Shown here: positions 53,113 to 60,950 of the stretch, in pieces
Position numbering within the stretch: position 1 is the stretch's first letter
Layout: every line of letters begins with the position of its first letter
Assembly: GCF_000756655.1 (NCBI RefSeq)
Contig: NZ_ARXU01000001.1
Coordinates: 475,040 to 539,039 of the forward strand
Direction: 5' to 3'
DNA length: 64,000 nt
Source of the DNA: Alcanivorax jadensis T9
Lineage (GTDB): Bacteria; Pseudomonadota; Gammaproteobacteria; Pseudomonadales; Alcanivoracaceae
Position numbers and translations under genes: made by a program
The notes under the pieces: model-generated
What the model saw: the letters and a program-made list of their open reading frames with translations, nothing else
Database searches by the model: none
Told to the model about the DNA's origin: nothing

Positions 53113-53970
53113 TCAGGCGGCTTTCAGCCGGTTCACGTCAAAGGCCGCCACTTCGTCCATCAGTGCCTCGGCCTGGTCCAGGAATTCCCGGTTGTCATGC
53201 ATCCAGGGGTGAAAGCCGGGGCGGAAGAAATCCAGCCAGTCCGGCAGGGCCCGGCGCAGCACGCCCGGGCGCCCCACCGTCAGGTTCAAAACTTTCCACC
53301 AGCCCTTCAGGTTCGGCAGGCCGCCGCTCTTGGCCACCATCACCGTGTAGAACGGCAGGTACAGGCTCCAGAACAATGCATTGGCCAACAGGAATGCCCC
53401 AACTCGCAGGCCATAGGCCTTGATGCCCTTGCCCACCACCTGCTCGAAGGCATCGAAGCACACCGCCTTGTGCTCAGTTTCCTCAATGGCATGCCAGCGC
53501 CAGATCGCTGAGTAATGCGGGTCCACCCCTTCCATCAGTTCGGTATTGCGCAGCAGCATGTCCCCCAGCACGGCGGTCAGGTGCTCCAGTGCCACCGTGG
53601 CGGCCAGTTGCACCGAACGCGGCGCCTTCTTCACCAGCTCCAGCAACCGCACCACCACCGCATCCATGGCCTCGATCGGCATCCCCTCAGCCACCAGTGC
53701 CTCGTTGTATTCCTCATGCTCGCGGGTGTGGAAACCCTCCTGGCCGATAAAGGCCGAGACCTGTTCTTTCAGGTGCGGGTCGGTAATTTCCTGGCGGTAG
53801 TTGCGCACGCTCTGGATAAAAAAGCGCTCCCCCGCCGGAAAGAAAATCGACAGGGTGTTATAGAACTGGGTGATATGCAGACCGCCCGGATTCCAGCTCA
53901 ATGCCTTACCGGCGGGCAGACCGAATTTGAGATTCCGGCGTACCGGATCAACCTGAATTGTCATTGTCAT
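53113..53970 (-). CDS. Predicted metal-dependent hydrolase, PF10118 (ferritin-like)
   Basis: A 285-residue helical protein of the PF10118 group. Likely di-iron ligands are visible: QEGFHTREHEEYN (Glu, two His, Glu), ALEHLTAVLGDML, and AIEETEHKAVCFDAF (ExxH). This is a ferritin-like pattern, so an oxygen-dependent oxidase or oxygenase role fits as well as hydrolysis; no activity is established. It is often found next to flavin monooxygenases, as here, where the BVMO follows 13 bp downstream in the same operon. The N-terminus MTMTIQVDPVRRN is directly preceded by AAGGGGC. Confidence 0.82.
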   Translation of the reverse strand: MTMTIQVDPVRRNLKFGLPAGKALSWNPGGLHITQFYNTLSIFFPAGERFFIQSVRNYRQEITDPHLKEQVSAFIGQEGFHTREHEEYNEALVAEGMPIEAMDAVVVRLLELVKKAPRSVQLAATVALEHLTAVLGDMLLRNTELMEGVDPHYSAIWRWHAIEETEHKAVCFDAFEQVVGKGIKAYGLRVGAFLLANALFWSLYLPFYTVMVAKSGGLPNLKGWWKVLNLTVGRPGVLRRALPDWLDFFRPGFHPWMHDNREFLDQAEALMDEVAAFDVNRLKAA

Positions 53971-54274
53971 GCCCCTTGAACAGATCGGATTGATCGGATG
54001 CTAGGGCCAGAACAACGACAGGCTCAATGGTTACATTGCCTAATGTCACGGTTTGTTGATATGGGTCAAATCAGGCGGGAAGAGGAATACATACAGACAA
54101 ATATCGTTTACCAAAACAGAGGAATACGCAGGGCAGGACGACTAAATTCCAGGACAGCCTTCTGGCGCTAACGGCATACGTCAGCCAGATAAGACCACAT
54201 ACCCGTAGCGGATTGACCACTAGCTCCCGGGCTGCAAAGGTCGAAGCCACACCAAAACCCAGGAAAACCACACT
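53971..54274. other. Divergent intergenic region
   Basis: 304 bp between the PF10118 gene and the small plus-strand gene, clearly AT-richer between 54055 and 54250. It should contain divergent promoters. No repeat, RNA gene or strong operator-like palindrome was seen. Confidence 0.5.
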
Positions 54275-54499
54275 ATGCGTTTGATCGGATTACTGCTGGC
54301 CCTGCTGGCTGTGGGCTGGCTGGTCACAACTCAGCTGAAAAGCACCCCAACACCGAGCCTGGACGCCGAAAACGGTGCCGGCACCGCCGTTCAGGCCCCT
54401 CGTAATGCCGAAGAGCTGAAGGCCTTCGAAGACCAAGTGACTCGTTTGTCGGATCAGCAGAACGCCAAGACCCGAGAAGCGTTGGAGCAGATCCAGTAG
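54275..54499 (+). CDS. Small single-pass hypothetical protein
   Basis: A 74-residue protein: one hydrophobic segment (MRLIGLLLALLAVGWLVTTQ) followed by a polar, mostly helical tail (about 40-74: NAEELKAFEDQVTRLSDQQN). It could be a small inner-membrane protein or a cleaved exported peptide. AGGA lies 10 nt before the ATG. No family recognised. A family A REP unit lies 48 bp downstream. Confidence 0.65.
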   Translation: MRLIGLLLALLAVGWLVTTQLKSTPTPSLDAENGAGTAVQAPRNAEELKAFEDQVTRLSDQQNAKTREALEQIQ

Positions 54500-54546
54500 A
54501 CACCGCATTACGATTTAAAAAAAGCGGCGATCCGGACGGCGATCCC

Positions 54547-54572
54547 TGTAGGAGCGCCGCTTGAGGCGCGAA
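54547..54572 (+). repeat. REP-like single unit, family A
   Basis: TGTAGGAGCGCCGCTTGAGG..., identical over 26 nt to the unit at 55097-55122. The two direct copies flank the membrane protein gene at 54605-55003. Confidence 0.85.
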
Positions 54573-54604
54573 CAAACGAGCCATCTGGCAACGTTTGAAT
54601 CCGA

Positions 54605-55003
54605 TCAGCCGTTGGACCGCTGCGAAAGAAACACCAAGCCAAAGAACAACATAAAGGCCAGATCATTGAGCCCGTAGATGCTGTAGAACACCCCGGCAAA
54701 CAGATCCTGCTCATACACCGCGCCAAGACTATGGTTCGACATCCACAGCCCCCACACCACCACATATACCAGCTTCTCCACGGCAAACGCCGCCGCCAGC
54801 CAGCGGATATTGCCCTGGATAAACGCCGCCCCCAGATAGGCCAGCCCCCATACCACAATCATCAGCAGCCCGAAGTTGGACATGACCACCGGATCGGCCT
54901 GATTGATAGCGTCATTGGTGAAGACACGGGAGAAAAGGAGGACGCCGCCGATGTTCATCAAGGCGGCGGCGATGAAACCGTTTTTGATCAGGGTGGCGTT
55001 CAT
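54605..55003 (-). CDS. Hypothetical four-helix membrane protein
   Basis: A 132-residue protein with four hydrophobic helices (about 10-30, 43-65, 68-90, 103-125). The start at 55003 is supported by TTGGAGAAACA directly before it; the frame is open 23 codons upstream. The helical spacing resembles small DUF-type integral proteins, but no family was recognised. Direct family A REP units lie just outside both ends. Confidence 0.7.
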   Translation of the reverse strand: MNATLIKNGFIAAALMNIGGVLLFSRVFTNDAINQADPVVMSNFGLLMIVVWGLAYLGAAFIQGNIRWLAAAFAVEKLVYVVVWGLWMSNHSLGAVYEQDLFAGVFYSIYGLNDLAFMLFFGLVFLSQRSNG

Positions 55004-55096
55004 TGTTTCTCCAAAAGGTTTCAGGATTATTTTGATTTCATTCGGTCTGCCAGGGAACGACAAGATCACCATTTCTACGCTGGCCCGGAAGCCTGC

Positions 55097-55122
55097 TGTA
55101 GGAGCGCCGCTTGAGGCGCGAA
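55097..55122 (+). repeat. REP-like single unit, family A
   Basis: The same 26-nt unit as at 54547 in direct orientation, 550 bp away. Confidence 0.85.
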
Positions 55123-55217
55123 GAGCCTAGCCATCAACACTCTCCAAGCACAGGGAAAGTCCTGACCCCAAATAACCTGCAAAATGAGAATCCTAGGCTT
55201 GTCCTCGAATAATCATT

Positions 55218-56255
55218 TTATAGATCGAGCTTTAAAGAAAGTTCCTCGATTGGCTGTTTCCAATGCTCCGGGAACGCATCCGAATTTCGCACCTCTGCAT
55301 CCACAACAGAGAGAAGAAGGATAACGCGAGCATTACCCGAGTCAGCCTCAAGATCGACAACACTTAAGATCTGATCAAGATGAGGATACAAATGCTCAAT
55401 TGCTGAGTGAATAGCCTCGAGAGTGGGGTAGCTCTTGCGGTTAACCATGCTGAGCCCCATGTTGAGCTGACCGTCAAATGCCTCAGAAGGTAGCTGAGGA
55501 AACTGTCGAGCTGCATATGCTGCAAAACTATCATGATTAAGTTCACTGGAAAGGAATGCATATTCATCCCCTGACGAGTCTTCAAGAGTCCGTAGATAGT
55601 CTTGTCTCTCTTCACGCACGCGGTCGAATTGGTCATCTGCCGTTTCCAGAAGTCCCGCCAAACCATTCAATTTTCTCTGAATCTGTGATGGGATGTCTGA
55701 TTCTCTCTTATAAACAAGATGATGATCAATTATTGCCCATGCATCTTGCAAGACAGTGCGCACCTGAACTTCACATTTAAGGTCCTTGAGATCGTCGTAG
55801 CGCGCACCTAAGTTTTTCTTACCAAGCCGTACAATATAGTGGACAGCTCCATATCCGAATTGATCAGGTGCTTTGTCTGTAAATTTGTCTACTTTTTCGA
55901 GAATATCAAATTCAGCCTTGATGATGGCTTCGATCTCATCGAGATCACTTACGTACAAACAAACGACACGAACGCCCGCAAAATCTTCTATTTTTTCGAA
56001 AGGCGATTCGTATTTCTTTCGTTCAATTTTTTCTAAGAAACTGTTGAGTGTCTTGGCCCTTTGGGTAACTAATGCCACGTCAATACTCTGCGTAGCAATG
56101 CGCTTACGTAGAATATACGCGACTTCTATGCAAAGCTGCTCGTAATCAGGACGCTGATTGATAAATCGCTTTATCGTTTCGGGTTGGGATTGCCAAAGAG
56201 AATCAACTTCGCGCCCATCATCAACTTTTTCCCCTCTATATCTTCGCTTTGGCAC
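55218..56255 (-). CDS. RelA/SpoT-domain protein, likely alarmone synthetase
   Basis: A 345-residue protein with a (p)ppGpp-synthetase-type domain at residues about 45-215. Conserved blocks are intact: RAKTLNSFLEKIERK (substrate-binding Lys/Ser/Lys/Arg), IEDFAGVRVVCLYVSDLDEI (metal Asp), GYGAVHYIV, and CEVQVRTVLQDAWAIIDH with the catalytic Glu. No HD hydrolase domain is present. The C-terminal 130 residues are helical and of unknown role. It lies in an AT-richer segment (55861-55920 has 21 G/C of 60). Small alarmone synthetases may be stress enzymes or toxins (toxSAS, CapRel-like); nothing here decides which. The ATG has only a weak AGGAGCG-like site. Confidence 0.82.
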   Translation of the reverse strand: MPKRRYRGEKVDDGREVDSLWQSQPETIKRFINQRPDYEQLCIEVAYILRKRIATQSIDVALVTQRAKTLNSFLEKIERKKYESPFEKIEDFAGVRVVCLYVSDLDEIEAIIKAEFDILEKVDKFTDKAPDQFGYGAVHYIVRLGKKNLGARYDDLKDLKCEVQVRTVLQDAWAIIDHHLVYKRESDIPSQIQRKLNGLAGLLETADDQFDRVREERQDYLRTLEDSSGDEYAFLSSELNHDSFAAYAARQFPQLPSEAFDGQLNMGLSMVNRKSYPTLEAIHSAIEHLYPHLDQILSVVDLEADSGNARVILLLSVVDAEVRNSDAFPEHWKQPIEELSLKLDL

Positions 56256-56373
56256 TAAACGCTCCTTAGTATAAATAATACATCCTAGGCATTTCTTTTT
56301 TACTTTGTCTCCAACAGCAATATCTCATTTTTTTTGCAGAGAACACCAGGAAAAACCAAAGCGAGGGGTCCTG

Positions 56374-56431
56374 GGGTCAGGTCTCCCATTTCCCAGACTG
56401 TAGGATTAATGGGGATCGGGAGACCTGACCC
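56374..56431. repeat. Perfect 14-bp inverted repeat with GGGGTCAGG core
   Basis: GGGTCAGGTCTCCC (56374-56387) and GGGAGACCTGACCC (56418-56431), 30-nt loop, lying between the RelA/SpoT gene and the next minus-strand gene. The core TGGGGTCAGG recurs inverted at 55161-55170, beyond the RelA/SpoT stop, so the gene is bracketed by inverted copies. Confidence 0.85.
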
Positions 56432-56443
56432 TCATGGCTTCTC

Positions 56444-57211
56444 TCATGGCTTCTGGACTAGGTACTCCGCCCTACCTGATTTCGTTGCAAACTCTTTCGT
56501 GTATTCAAACAAAAAAGTGAATAACCCTTCATTCCCAAATGATTTAGCCCCATAACTGAATGCAATTAACCCTCGGTAGAAATAGTTGAACATATCATCA
56601 ACGTGATCCTGATAAAGTGGAGAACCATGCGCTGCCCCTAAGCATACAATAGGAGGGTCTCCACTAAAGAGTTCCATGATTTGGGGCGCTGCGGCATGAA
56701 CATAGCCAGAATATGTCTTCGATAGCGTCCTGCTTATTTCTGCACCCCTACCTGGATCTTCGCCAGCGCCCCGGTCTTTATTAATATACGACCTAATTTT
56801 TTTCCTCGGAACCATCGGTCGTTTTTGAGCTGATTCAATAGCACTTTTACCCCCTTCTATTTCCTCCTCAAAGAACGCCTCTAAGTATTTATTATGAAGC
56901 TCCGTAGCATCTGCAAAAATAACTGAAAATGTTAGAAAGGTAATATCTTCCGTAAGTTCATCGGCAACCCGATGTATTACTGCTTGTTCCTGAAGCAAGC
57001 CTGCAGAGTTTAGTTGGATTATTGCCTGTAAACCTGTGACAACTCGAGCCAGCTTCAGAAAAATAGCAACATAAATAGTCTTTTTTTCATAGCGATAGGC
57101 ATATCCGCCATTTATGAAAACCCGCTTCGGCACCCCTAATTGTGACGCCATCTCATTAAAGGCAACCACCATTTTATTTATTGCTTCTTGATACAGTTGG
57201 ATCATATTCAT
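56444..57211 (-). CDS. Uncharacterised helical protein in AT-richer cassette
   Basis: A 255-residue protein, mostly alpha-helical, with no signal peptide or membrane segment. It has an N-terminal hydrophobic-helix pattern (KTIYVAIFLKLARVVTGLQA), a central acidic region with FEEEIEGGKSAIES, a basic patch KKIRSYINKD, and a C-terminal half with VCLGAAHGSPLYQDHVDDMF and FNYFYRGLIAFSYGAKSFGN. No family was recognised with confidence; it resembles DUF5677-type or HEPN-like helical proteins in style. Base composition is lower in GC than the surroundings. It lies between a ParB-like gene and the RelA/SpoT gene, all on the minus strand. Confidence 0.6.
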   Translation of the reverse strand: MNMIQLYQEAINKMVVAFNEMASQLGVPKRVFINGGYAYRYEKKTIYVAIFLKLARVVTGLQAIIQLNSAGLLQEQAVIHRVADELTEDITFLTFSVIFADATELHNKYLEAFFEEEIEGGKSAIESAQKRPMVPRKKIRSYINKDRGAGEDPGRGAEISRTLSKTYSGYVHAAAPQIMELFSGDPPIVCLGAAHGSPLYQDHVDDMFNYFYRGLIAFSYGAKSFGNEGLFTFLFEYTKEFATKSGRAEYLVQKP

Positions 57212-57290
57212 TTAACGCTTCAATAACTGGTGCAGCTTTGCTGCGTCCGGCGCCGAAGGAATGAACTACATTGACTTTTTTCGTGTGATG

Positions 57291-57659
57291 TTAGCGCCAT
57301 GAAAACTCTGATACAAAGGGATCAAGCTGTCCTCCATTAATGGGGATGTAGTTTGTGCTTTGTTTTCCAAGTTCATGTCTTTTCAACAAACGGTGATTCC
57401 CATCTATCAACCATTCATACTCATCAATAACAGTGACTAGAACCGGTTGCTCCAAGCGTATTTCACTCATCTGCTTTAAAGTCTTCGAATTTATACCATC
57501 GGTCCGGTTTATGCTAAGCAACACTCCTGTATCACACTCTTTAATTTGGAACACACTGCTATTCCTGTTTATGTGGTCAATAAGACCTGCAATATTGATC
57601 TGAATACCAAATCTTTGAAGCACTAGAACTTCATCATCTGCTCCTTTTTCAACAATCAT
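57291..57659 (-). CDS. Small ParB/sulfiredoxin-like protein in AT-richer cassette
   Basis: A 122-residue protein. The segment QPVLVTVIDEYEWLIDGNHR, then LLKRHELGKQ, resembles the ParB/Srx-like nucleotide-binding fold (VIDGHHR pattern: Asp-Gly-Asn-His-Arg). The N-terminal part has IDHINRNSSVFQIKEC. ParB-like proteins can be CTPases, nucleases or partitioning factors, but this one is too short to be a full ParB. AAGGG lies about 8 nt before the ATG. It is first of three minus-strand genes (79 bp before the 255-residue gene). Confidence 0.6.
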   Translation of the reverse strand: MIVEKGADDEVLVLQRFGIQINIAGLIDHINRNSSVFQIKECDTGVLLSINRTDGINSKTLKQMSEIRLEQPVLVTVIDEYEWLIDGNHRLLKRHELGKQSTNYIPINGGQLDPFVSEFSWR

Positions 57660-57914
57660 CGCCCAACCCTTTTTAACACATAACAGGTATTAGAAAGCCC
57701 GCTCGGCTATCCAATAAACGCGCCGGTTTCCTATCACATTTACCAAATTTATATACCGACCGATAAAAGCAGAAATCTCAACGGGTTACAACGGCGTCCG
57801 TTCCGGGCGGCTGTGATATGAGGAAGGCATCGTTTCTGGATAAGCGCCGGGCATAAGGTTCTCTTCTACCCGTTTGGGGACAGCTGTCTACGAGAGTACG
57901 CTTTTGGCGGGGTG

Positions 57915-57940
57915 TTCGCGGCTCAAGCGCCGCTCCTACA
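57915..57940 (-). repeat. REP-like single unit, family A (minus orientation)
   Basis: TTCGCGGCTCAAGCGCCGCT... reverse of the family A unit, between the AT-richer cassette and the GNAT-nitrilase gene. With the unit at 55097 it forms inverted family A copies bracketing the cassette. Confidence 0.8.
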
Positions 57941-57966
57941 AGTACATTTCACCTTCAGAAGTAACA

Positions 57967-57987
57967 GGCAGGGCCGGACGGCCCTGC
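57967..57987 (-). terminator. Probable terminator of the GNAT-nitrilase gene
   Basis: GCAGGGCCG/CGGCCCTGC-type stem just after the stop codon; on the minus strand only a weak T-containing tail (CTGTTACTTC) follows. Confidence 0.5.
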
Positions 57988-57998
57988 CCTGCTGGGGT

Positions 57999-59531
57999 TC
58001 AGCCTTTGTTCTTCCAATCCAGGCTATACAGATCGTGTCGACGATCGCGCAGGTTGGTCACCGAGCCTTCCCGGTGCAGCAGTTTCAGTTTTTCCAGGTC
58101 CACATCCGCGAACATCAGCATTTCGGTATTGGGTACCGATTCGCTGATGATGGCATCGTGGGGGAAGTAGAAGTCGCTGGGAGAAAACACCGAGGACTGG
58201 GCGTACTGGATATCCACGGCATCCACCCGTGGCAGGTTGCCCACGGAACCGGCGATGGCTACGTAGCATTCGTTTTCGATGGCGCGGGCCTGGGCGCAGT
58301 GGCGTACGCGCAGGTAGCCGTTTTTGGTGTCGGTCCAGAACGGCACGAAGAGGATATCCATCTTTTCGTCTGCCAGGACGCGACCCAGTTCGGGGAATTC
58401 CACGTCGTAGCAGATGAGGATGCCCACCCTGCCCGCGTCGGTATCGAATACCTGCAGCTTGTTGCCGCCTTGGATGACCCAGTCGCGGCGTTCGTGGGGG
58501 GTGATGTGGATCTTGTATTGGGCTTCCACGGAACCATCGCGGCGCATCAGGTAGGCTACGTTGTAGACTTTTTCGTCTTCGATGACGGGCATGGAGCCAC
58601 CGACGATGTTGATGTTGTAGCTCACTGCCATGTCGGCCAGGGCATCGCGCACTTCGTCGGTGAAGCTGGCCAGGAAGCGCACTGCTTCCACGGAGTTCAG
58701 TTCCGGGCGCAGGCCCATGAGGGGGGCGCTGAAGAATTCCGGCAGCACGGCGAAGTCGGCCCGGTAGTCAGACAGGGCATCGATGAAGAATTCCACCTGG
58801 TTTAGCAGATCCTGCACGTCGCGGGCGGCGCGCATGCGGCGCTGCACCACGCCCACGCGCACCACGGTACGGCGCGGCCATTCGGCGTCGTCGTCTTCCG
58901 GCTCGTAGAGGATGTTGTCCCACTCCAACAGGGTGGCGTAGCCGTGGGAGTCTTCGTCTTCCGGCAGGTAGGCCTTCATCAGACGTTTCACGTCGAAGCC
59001 GTTGGACAGCTGGAACGACAGGATAGGATCGTAGATGGCGCGGGCTTCTACCTGCTCGATATATTCGGTGACCGGCATCTGGTCGGAATAGTTGGTATAG
59101 CCGGGCAGTCGGCCACCGGCAAGGATGGCGCGCAGGTTTTCCTCGCGGCACAGTTCCTTGCGGGCTTCATAGAGCCGGCGGCCCAGGCGGTAGCCCCGGT
59201 ACTCCTTGTCCACGAACACATCCAGCCCGTAGAGCGCATCGCCCTTCTTGTCGTGGGACTGCACCTTGTCGTCGGTGATCAGGTCTTCGTAGCGATGCGG
59301 GTTGGAGAAACGGTCGTATTTCACCTTGATGGTCAGCGCGGTGGCCACCAGCTCGCCGTTGTCCTCGATCACCAGCTGCCCGTCCGGGAAAATGCGGATC
59401 AGGGTCTTGATGGTCTCTTCCGGCCAGGCACCGCCGATGTCGTGGTAGACCTGGTTCATGAGAAGCGCCAGCGCGGGGTAATCGTCCTCGGTGAGGGTGC
59501 GCAGACGCAGGCGAGTGGTTTCTTCTGCCAT
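57999..59531 (-). CDS. GNAT acetyltransferase-nitrilase fusion protein
   Basis: A 510-residue bifunctional protein. Residues about 1-210 are a GNAT domain (RLRLRTLTEDDYPALALLMN; YGLDVFVDKEYRGYRLGRRL, the acetyl-CoA loop with Arg/Gly). Residues about 225-505 are a nitrilase-superfamily carbon-nitrogen hydrolase with the intact Glu-Lys-Cys triad: VLPEFFSAP, YKIHITPHE and ICYDVEFPE. Similar fusions are known in many bacteria; the pairing suggests acyl transfer and amide hydrolysis on the same substrate, but it is unidentified. No signal peptide. Start ATG at 59531, preceded by GGAGCTGTTCTGTTA. Confidence 0.93.
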   Translation of the reverse strand: MAEETTRLRLRTLTEDDYPALALLMNQVYHDIGGAWPEETIKTLIRIFPDGQLVIEDNGELVATALTIKVKYDRFSNPHRYEDLITDDKVQSHDKKGDALYGLDVFVDKEYRGYRLGRRLYEARKELCREENLRAILAGGRLPGYTNYSDQMPVTEYIEQVEARAIYDPILSFQLSNGFDVKRLMKAYLPEDEDSHGYATLLEWDNILYEPEDDDAEWPRRTVVRVGVVQRRMRAARDVQDLLNQVEFFIDALSDYRADFAVLPEFFSAPLMGLRPELNSVEAVRFLASFTDEVRDALADMAVSYNINIVGGSMPVIEDEKVYNVAYLMRRDGSVEAQYKIHITPHERRDWVIQGGNKLQVFDTDAGRVGILICYDVEFPELGRVLADEKMDILFVPFWTDTKNGYLRVRHCAQARAIENECYVAIAGSVGNLPRVDAVDIQYAQSSVFSPSDFYFPHDAIISESVPNTEMLMFADVDLEKLKLLHREGSVTNLRDRRHDLYSLDWKNKG

Positions 59532-59583
59532 AACAGAACAGCTCCTTCAGAAGCCGGCTCCGGGATCACCGGTGCCGGGCAAA

Positions 59584-59958
59584 TTACGCATTAAGCGGCG
59601 GAAAGGGAATCAGCCAGCTCATATCCCGATTCTGCAACGCATGCATGCCGCTGGGATAGAGCGCCACACCATCAGGGCGAATAAAAATCACGCCACCGCC
59701 GTTGAGACCCACATAGCCGGATTGATGCTCGTTCACAAAGCCGCAGTCATCCTGCCAGTCCGGTTGCAGGGAGGGTGGAATGGTTTCATAGCCGATGACA
59801 CCATTGGCCAGGGGGTCGTCGATGGCCACGCGGTCGCGGTACAGGCCCACGGCATCCTCCCCCACCAGCAGTACCATGCCCTGGTGAAAATGCAGCAGTG
59901 TGACATTGCCGCGCCGGGGCAACGGGAGGTTTTCCTGTAGGTCGATAATGGTATCCAT
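59584..59958 (-). CDS. Hypothetical protein divergent from the sirtuin gene
   Basis: A 124-residue protein, beta-rich, with no signal peptide or membrane helix (MDTIIDLQENLPLPRRGNVT; YVGLNGGGVIFIRPDGVALY). It ends at 59584, 52 bp before the GNAT-nitrilase start, on the same strand. The open frame extends upstream across the sirtuin gene to 60777, but the 59958 start is preferred because the longer reading is antisense to the sirtuin. AGGA is 12 nt upstream. Function unknown. Confidence 0.65.
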   Translation of the reverse strand: MDTIIDLQENLPLPRRGNVTLLHFHQGMVLLVGEDAVGLYRDRVAIDDPLANGVIGYETIPPSLQPDWQDDCGFVNEHQSGYVGLNGGGVIFIRPDGVALYPSGMHALQNRDMSWLIPFPPLNA

Positions 59959-59991
59959 GGAACAAATAATCCTGACTAATCGGACGGATAA

Positions 59992-60702
59992 ATGGCTGAA
60001 AACATTGTAATACTTACCGGCGCGGGAATCTCGGCGGAATCCGGTATCAAAACATTCCGCGCCGCAGACGGGCTGTGGGAGAACCACCGGGTGGAAGATG
60101 TGGCCACGCCAGAGGCGTTTTTGCGCGATGCCACCCTGGTGCAGACTTTCTACAACAAACGCCGTGAACAGCTGCTCAGCGGCGCGATCAAGCCCAATGC
60201 GGCCCATCAGGCGCTGGCGAAGCTGGAACAGGCCTTTCCCGCCGGCCAGGTGCTGCTGGTGACCCAGAACATCGACAACCTGCACGAACGGGCCGGCAGC
60301 CGCAACCTGATTCACATGCACGGCGAATTGCTCAAGGGCCGCTGCCAGGCCTCCGGCGGCTTGGTGGAGGTGACCGGCGAGCTGACCCCGACCCTGCCCT
60401 GCCCGCTCTGCGGCGCCAAGGGCTGCCTGCGGCCCCATGTGGTGTGGTTCGGGGAAATGCCCCTGGAGATGGAGCGGATCTACCAGGCCCTGGCGAGCTG
60501 CGACCGCTTTATCAGCATCGGCACCAGCGGCAATGTGTACCCGGCGGCAGGCTTTGTGGAAGAAGCCAACCGCCACGGAGCACATACGGTGGAGCTGAAT
60601 CTGGAGCCCTCCCAGCGGCTCACCGCCTTTGCCGAGCACAAGCATGGGCTGGCCACGGAGCTGGTGCCGGCGTATGTGGAGGCGTTGATCACCAGCCTGT
60701 GA
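59992..60702 (+). CDS. cobB: NAD-dependent protein deacylase, sirtuin
   Basis: A 236-residue sirtuin that removes acetyl or succinyl groups from lysines using NAD+. Motifs: [18 protein letters not shown] (NAD), [12 protein letters not shown], catalytic His110 in HMHGEL, and zinc Cys residues 118, 137, 140 and 145. The pair Tyr54/Arg57 in FYNKRR matches the Tyr-x-x-Arg pocket of SIRT5-like desuccinylases, as in E. coli CobB, so desuccinylation is expected. Divergent from the hypothetical gene 33 bp away; start ATG follows GGACGGATAA. It may control enzymes of the acyl-CoA and TCA pathways. Confidence 0.93.
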   Translation: MAENIVILTGAGISAESGIKTFRAADGLWENHRVEDVATPEAFLRDATLVQTFYNKRREQLLSGAIKPNAAHQALAKLEQAFPAGQVLLVTQNIDNLHERAGSRNLIHMHGELLKGRCQASGGLVEVTGELTPTLPCPLCGAKGCLRPHVVWFGEMPLEMERIYQALASCDRFISIGTSGNVYPAAGFVEEANRHGAHTVELNLEPSQRLTAFAEHKHGLATELVPAYVEALITSL

Positions 60703-60714
60703 CTCTAAAAAGGC

Positions 60715-60787
60715 CGTTGGAGCCTTGCTCGCAAGGCGAATGTCTGGAAATGCCCACCCCCTTCGCCTTGCGAGCAAGGCTCCAACG
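60715..60787. repeat. REP-like doublet, family B
   Basis: CGTTGGAGCCTTGCTCGCAA... at 60715 and its inverted partner ending at 60787, immediately after the sirtuin stop codon; likely a transcript end. Confidence 0.85.
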
Positions 60788-60950
60788 GGTTTGGGGGTGG
60801 CAGGAGGCTCCGAAAGCGCCCGGCCCCATATTTCTATAACCCGCTGTTTCCGCTAGACTGCTTCACCTCTACAAAAGGAGTGTCAGCCAGAGCCGCCCGC
60901 CATAGAACGGGGCCCGGGGCCTCCAGCAACGACAGGTAGTAAAGACCATC

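Larger units (their letters stand above)
57660..57998. other. Intergenic region with REP unit
   Basis: 339 bp without a gene. It holds a family A REP unit (57915-57940), a GC hairpin (57967-57987), and AT-rich stretches near 57700-57780 that are candidate promoter of the cassette. No other feature seen. Confidence 0.55.

Noticed and set aside
55218..56255. Bifunctional Rel/SpoT enzyme
   Set aside because: No HD hydrolase, TGS or ACT domain; only the synthetase domain is present.
59584..60777. 397-codon minus-strand frame
   Set aside because: It runs antisense across the whole sirtuin gene; only its last 124 codons have a plausible independent start.
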